This document shows positions 5,588 to 5,889 of a DNA stretch of 5,889 nt, piece after piece. A program made the translations under genes and the position numbers. The notes beneath the pieces were generated by a model. The model ran no database searches and was not told the DNA's origin. It was given only the letters and a program-made list of their open reading frames with translations. Every line of letters begins with the position of its first letter. Positions within the stretch are counted from its first letter, which is position 1. The DNA is from Chitinophagaceae bacterium (GTDB lineage: Bacteria; Bacteroidota; Bacteroidia; Chitinophagales; Chitinophagaceae), in NCBI GenBank assembly GCA_017989935.1, contig JAGNOY010000144.1:1-5889 (forward strand). The letters are read 5' to 3'.

Positions 5588-5889
5588 TTAGCTTCCTACC
5601 CTATGCTTCAGATCATGAATTTGTGCTTCCCATAATCTTTCTTGATCTGCTATTTCTTTCTTGTCTGCAAAATCTGTAATGGTTAAAATAGTCTCGTTGG
5701 TAACAGGGCTCTTCTCTATTCTAAATTCAAAATACTCCTCTTCATCCATCCAATCCCATTTGTACACTACATACTCATTTTCTTCTGCTGCTATCATTTC
5801 AGCTTTTTCTACACTTTCTTTCCGATGGAAGAAAAAATTATTTTCTTTTTGGTTGACTTTATCAGCAAACCATTCGCCAAGTCCAGAGG
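5588..5889 (-). CDS. START-like domain (SRPBCC superfamily) protein, 5' partial
   Basis: The minus-strand frame is open to the right edge, so the ATG at 5797 is internal and the true start lies beyond 5889. The visible 100 residues match the C-terminal part of a Bacteroidota START-like family of about 125-130 residues. Visible motifs are LGEWFADKVN, FFFHRKE, EYVVYKWDW, YFEFRIE, ILTITDFAD and the closing LWEAQIHDLKHRVGS. The fold is a helix-grip ligand-binding cavity related to AHSA1 and polyketide cyclase-like proteins; the ligand is unknown for this family. It is rich in Glu/Asp and has no membrane segment, so it is cytosolic. No U-rich terminator follows its stop, so it may be co-transcribed with carA. 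Roughly the first 25-30 residues are missing. Confidence 0.85.
   Translation of the reverse strand, partial: SGLGEWFADKVNQKENNFFFHRKESVEKAEMIAAEENEYVVYKWDWMDEEEYFEFRIEKSPVTNETILTITDFADKKEIADQERLWEAQIHDLKHRVGS

Noticed and set aside
5491..5679. 62-codon open frame on the plus strand
   Set aside because: It overlaps, antisense, the carA start and the end of the START-like gene; the composition is not protein-like and both opposing genes are well supported.

Overview
The window looks like a chromosomal stretch from a low-GC member of the Bacteroidota. Four things point there: a C-terminal type IX secretion (T9SS type B) sorting domain, a Bacteroidota-type START-like protein, lipoproteins with typical signal peptides, and a promoter of the TTG / TAnnTTTG type. 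Order and family cannot be fixed from this sequence.

Left half, rightward genes: (1) the 3' end of a secreted protein carrying the type IX sorting domain; (2) a VTC-fold (triphosphate-tunnel) protein overlapped by 35 bp by (3) a DUF4956 membrane protein, together a probable two-gene operon linked to polyphosphate-type chemistry at the inner membrane; (4) an 84-bp gap almost filled, on the opposite strand, by a possible 25-residue CxxC...CxxC microprotein; (5) a PfkB-fold kinase matching the kinase half of HldE (heptose-7-phosphate kinase) without the adenylyltransferase half.

Right half, leftward genes, read from the right edge: a START-like domain protein (5' part outside the window), carA (small subunit of carbamoyl-phosphate synthase), then three small envelope proteins of unknown function, two of them clear lipoproteins. 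The two halves converge at about 2992-3018, where short AT-rich hairpins sit. The best promoter match in the window (TTG-N20-TACTTTTG) lies in front of the last small gene and fixes its start.

Functionally the window mixes housekeeping metabolism (arginine/pyrimidine precursor supply by CarA, ADP-heptose synthesis) with cell-envelope genes (T9SS cargo, lipoproteins, DUF4956). No tRNA, rRNA, CRISPR array, insertion sequence or phage gene is visible. The least explained items are the VTC-DUF4956 pair and the antisense zinc-knuckle-like microprotein. No stretch longer than about 175 bp lacks a gene.
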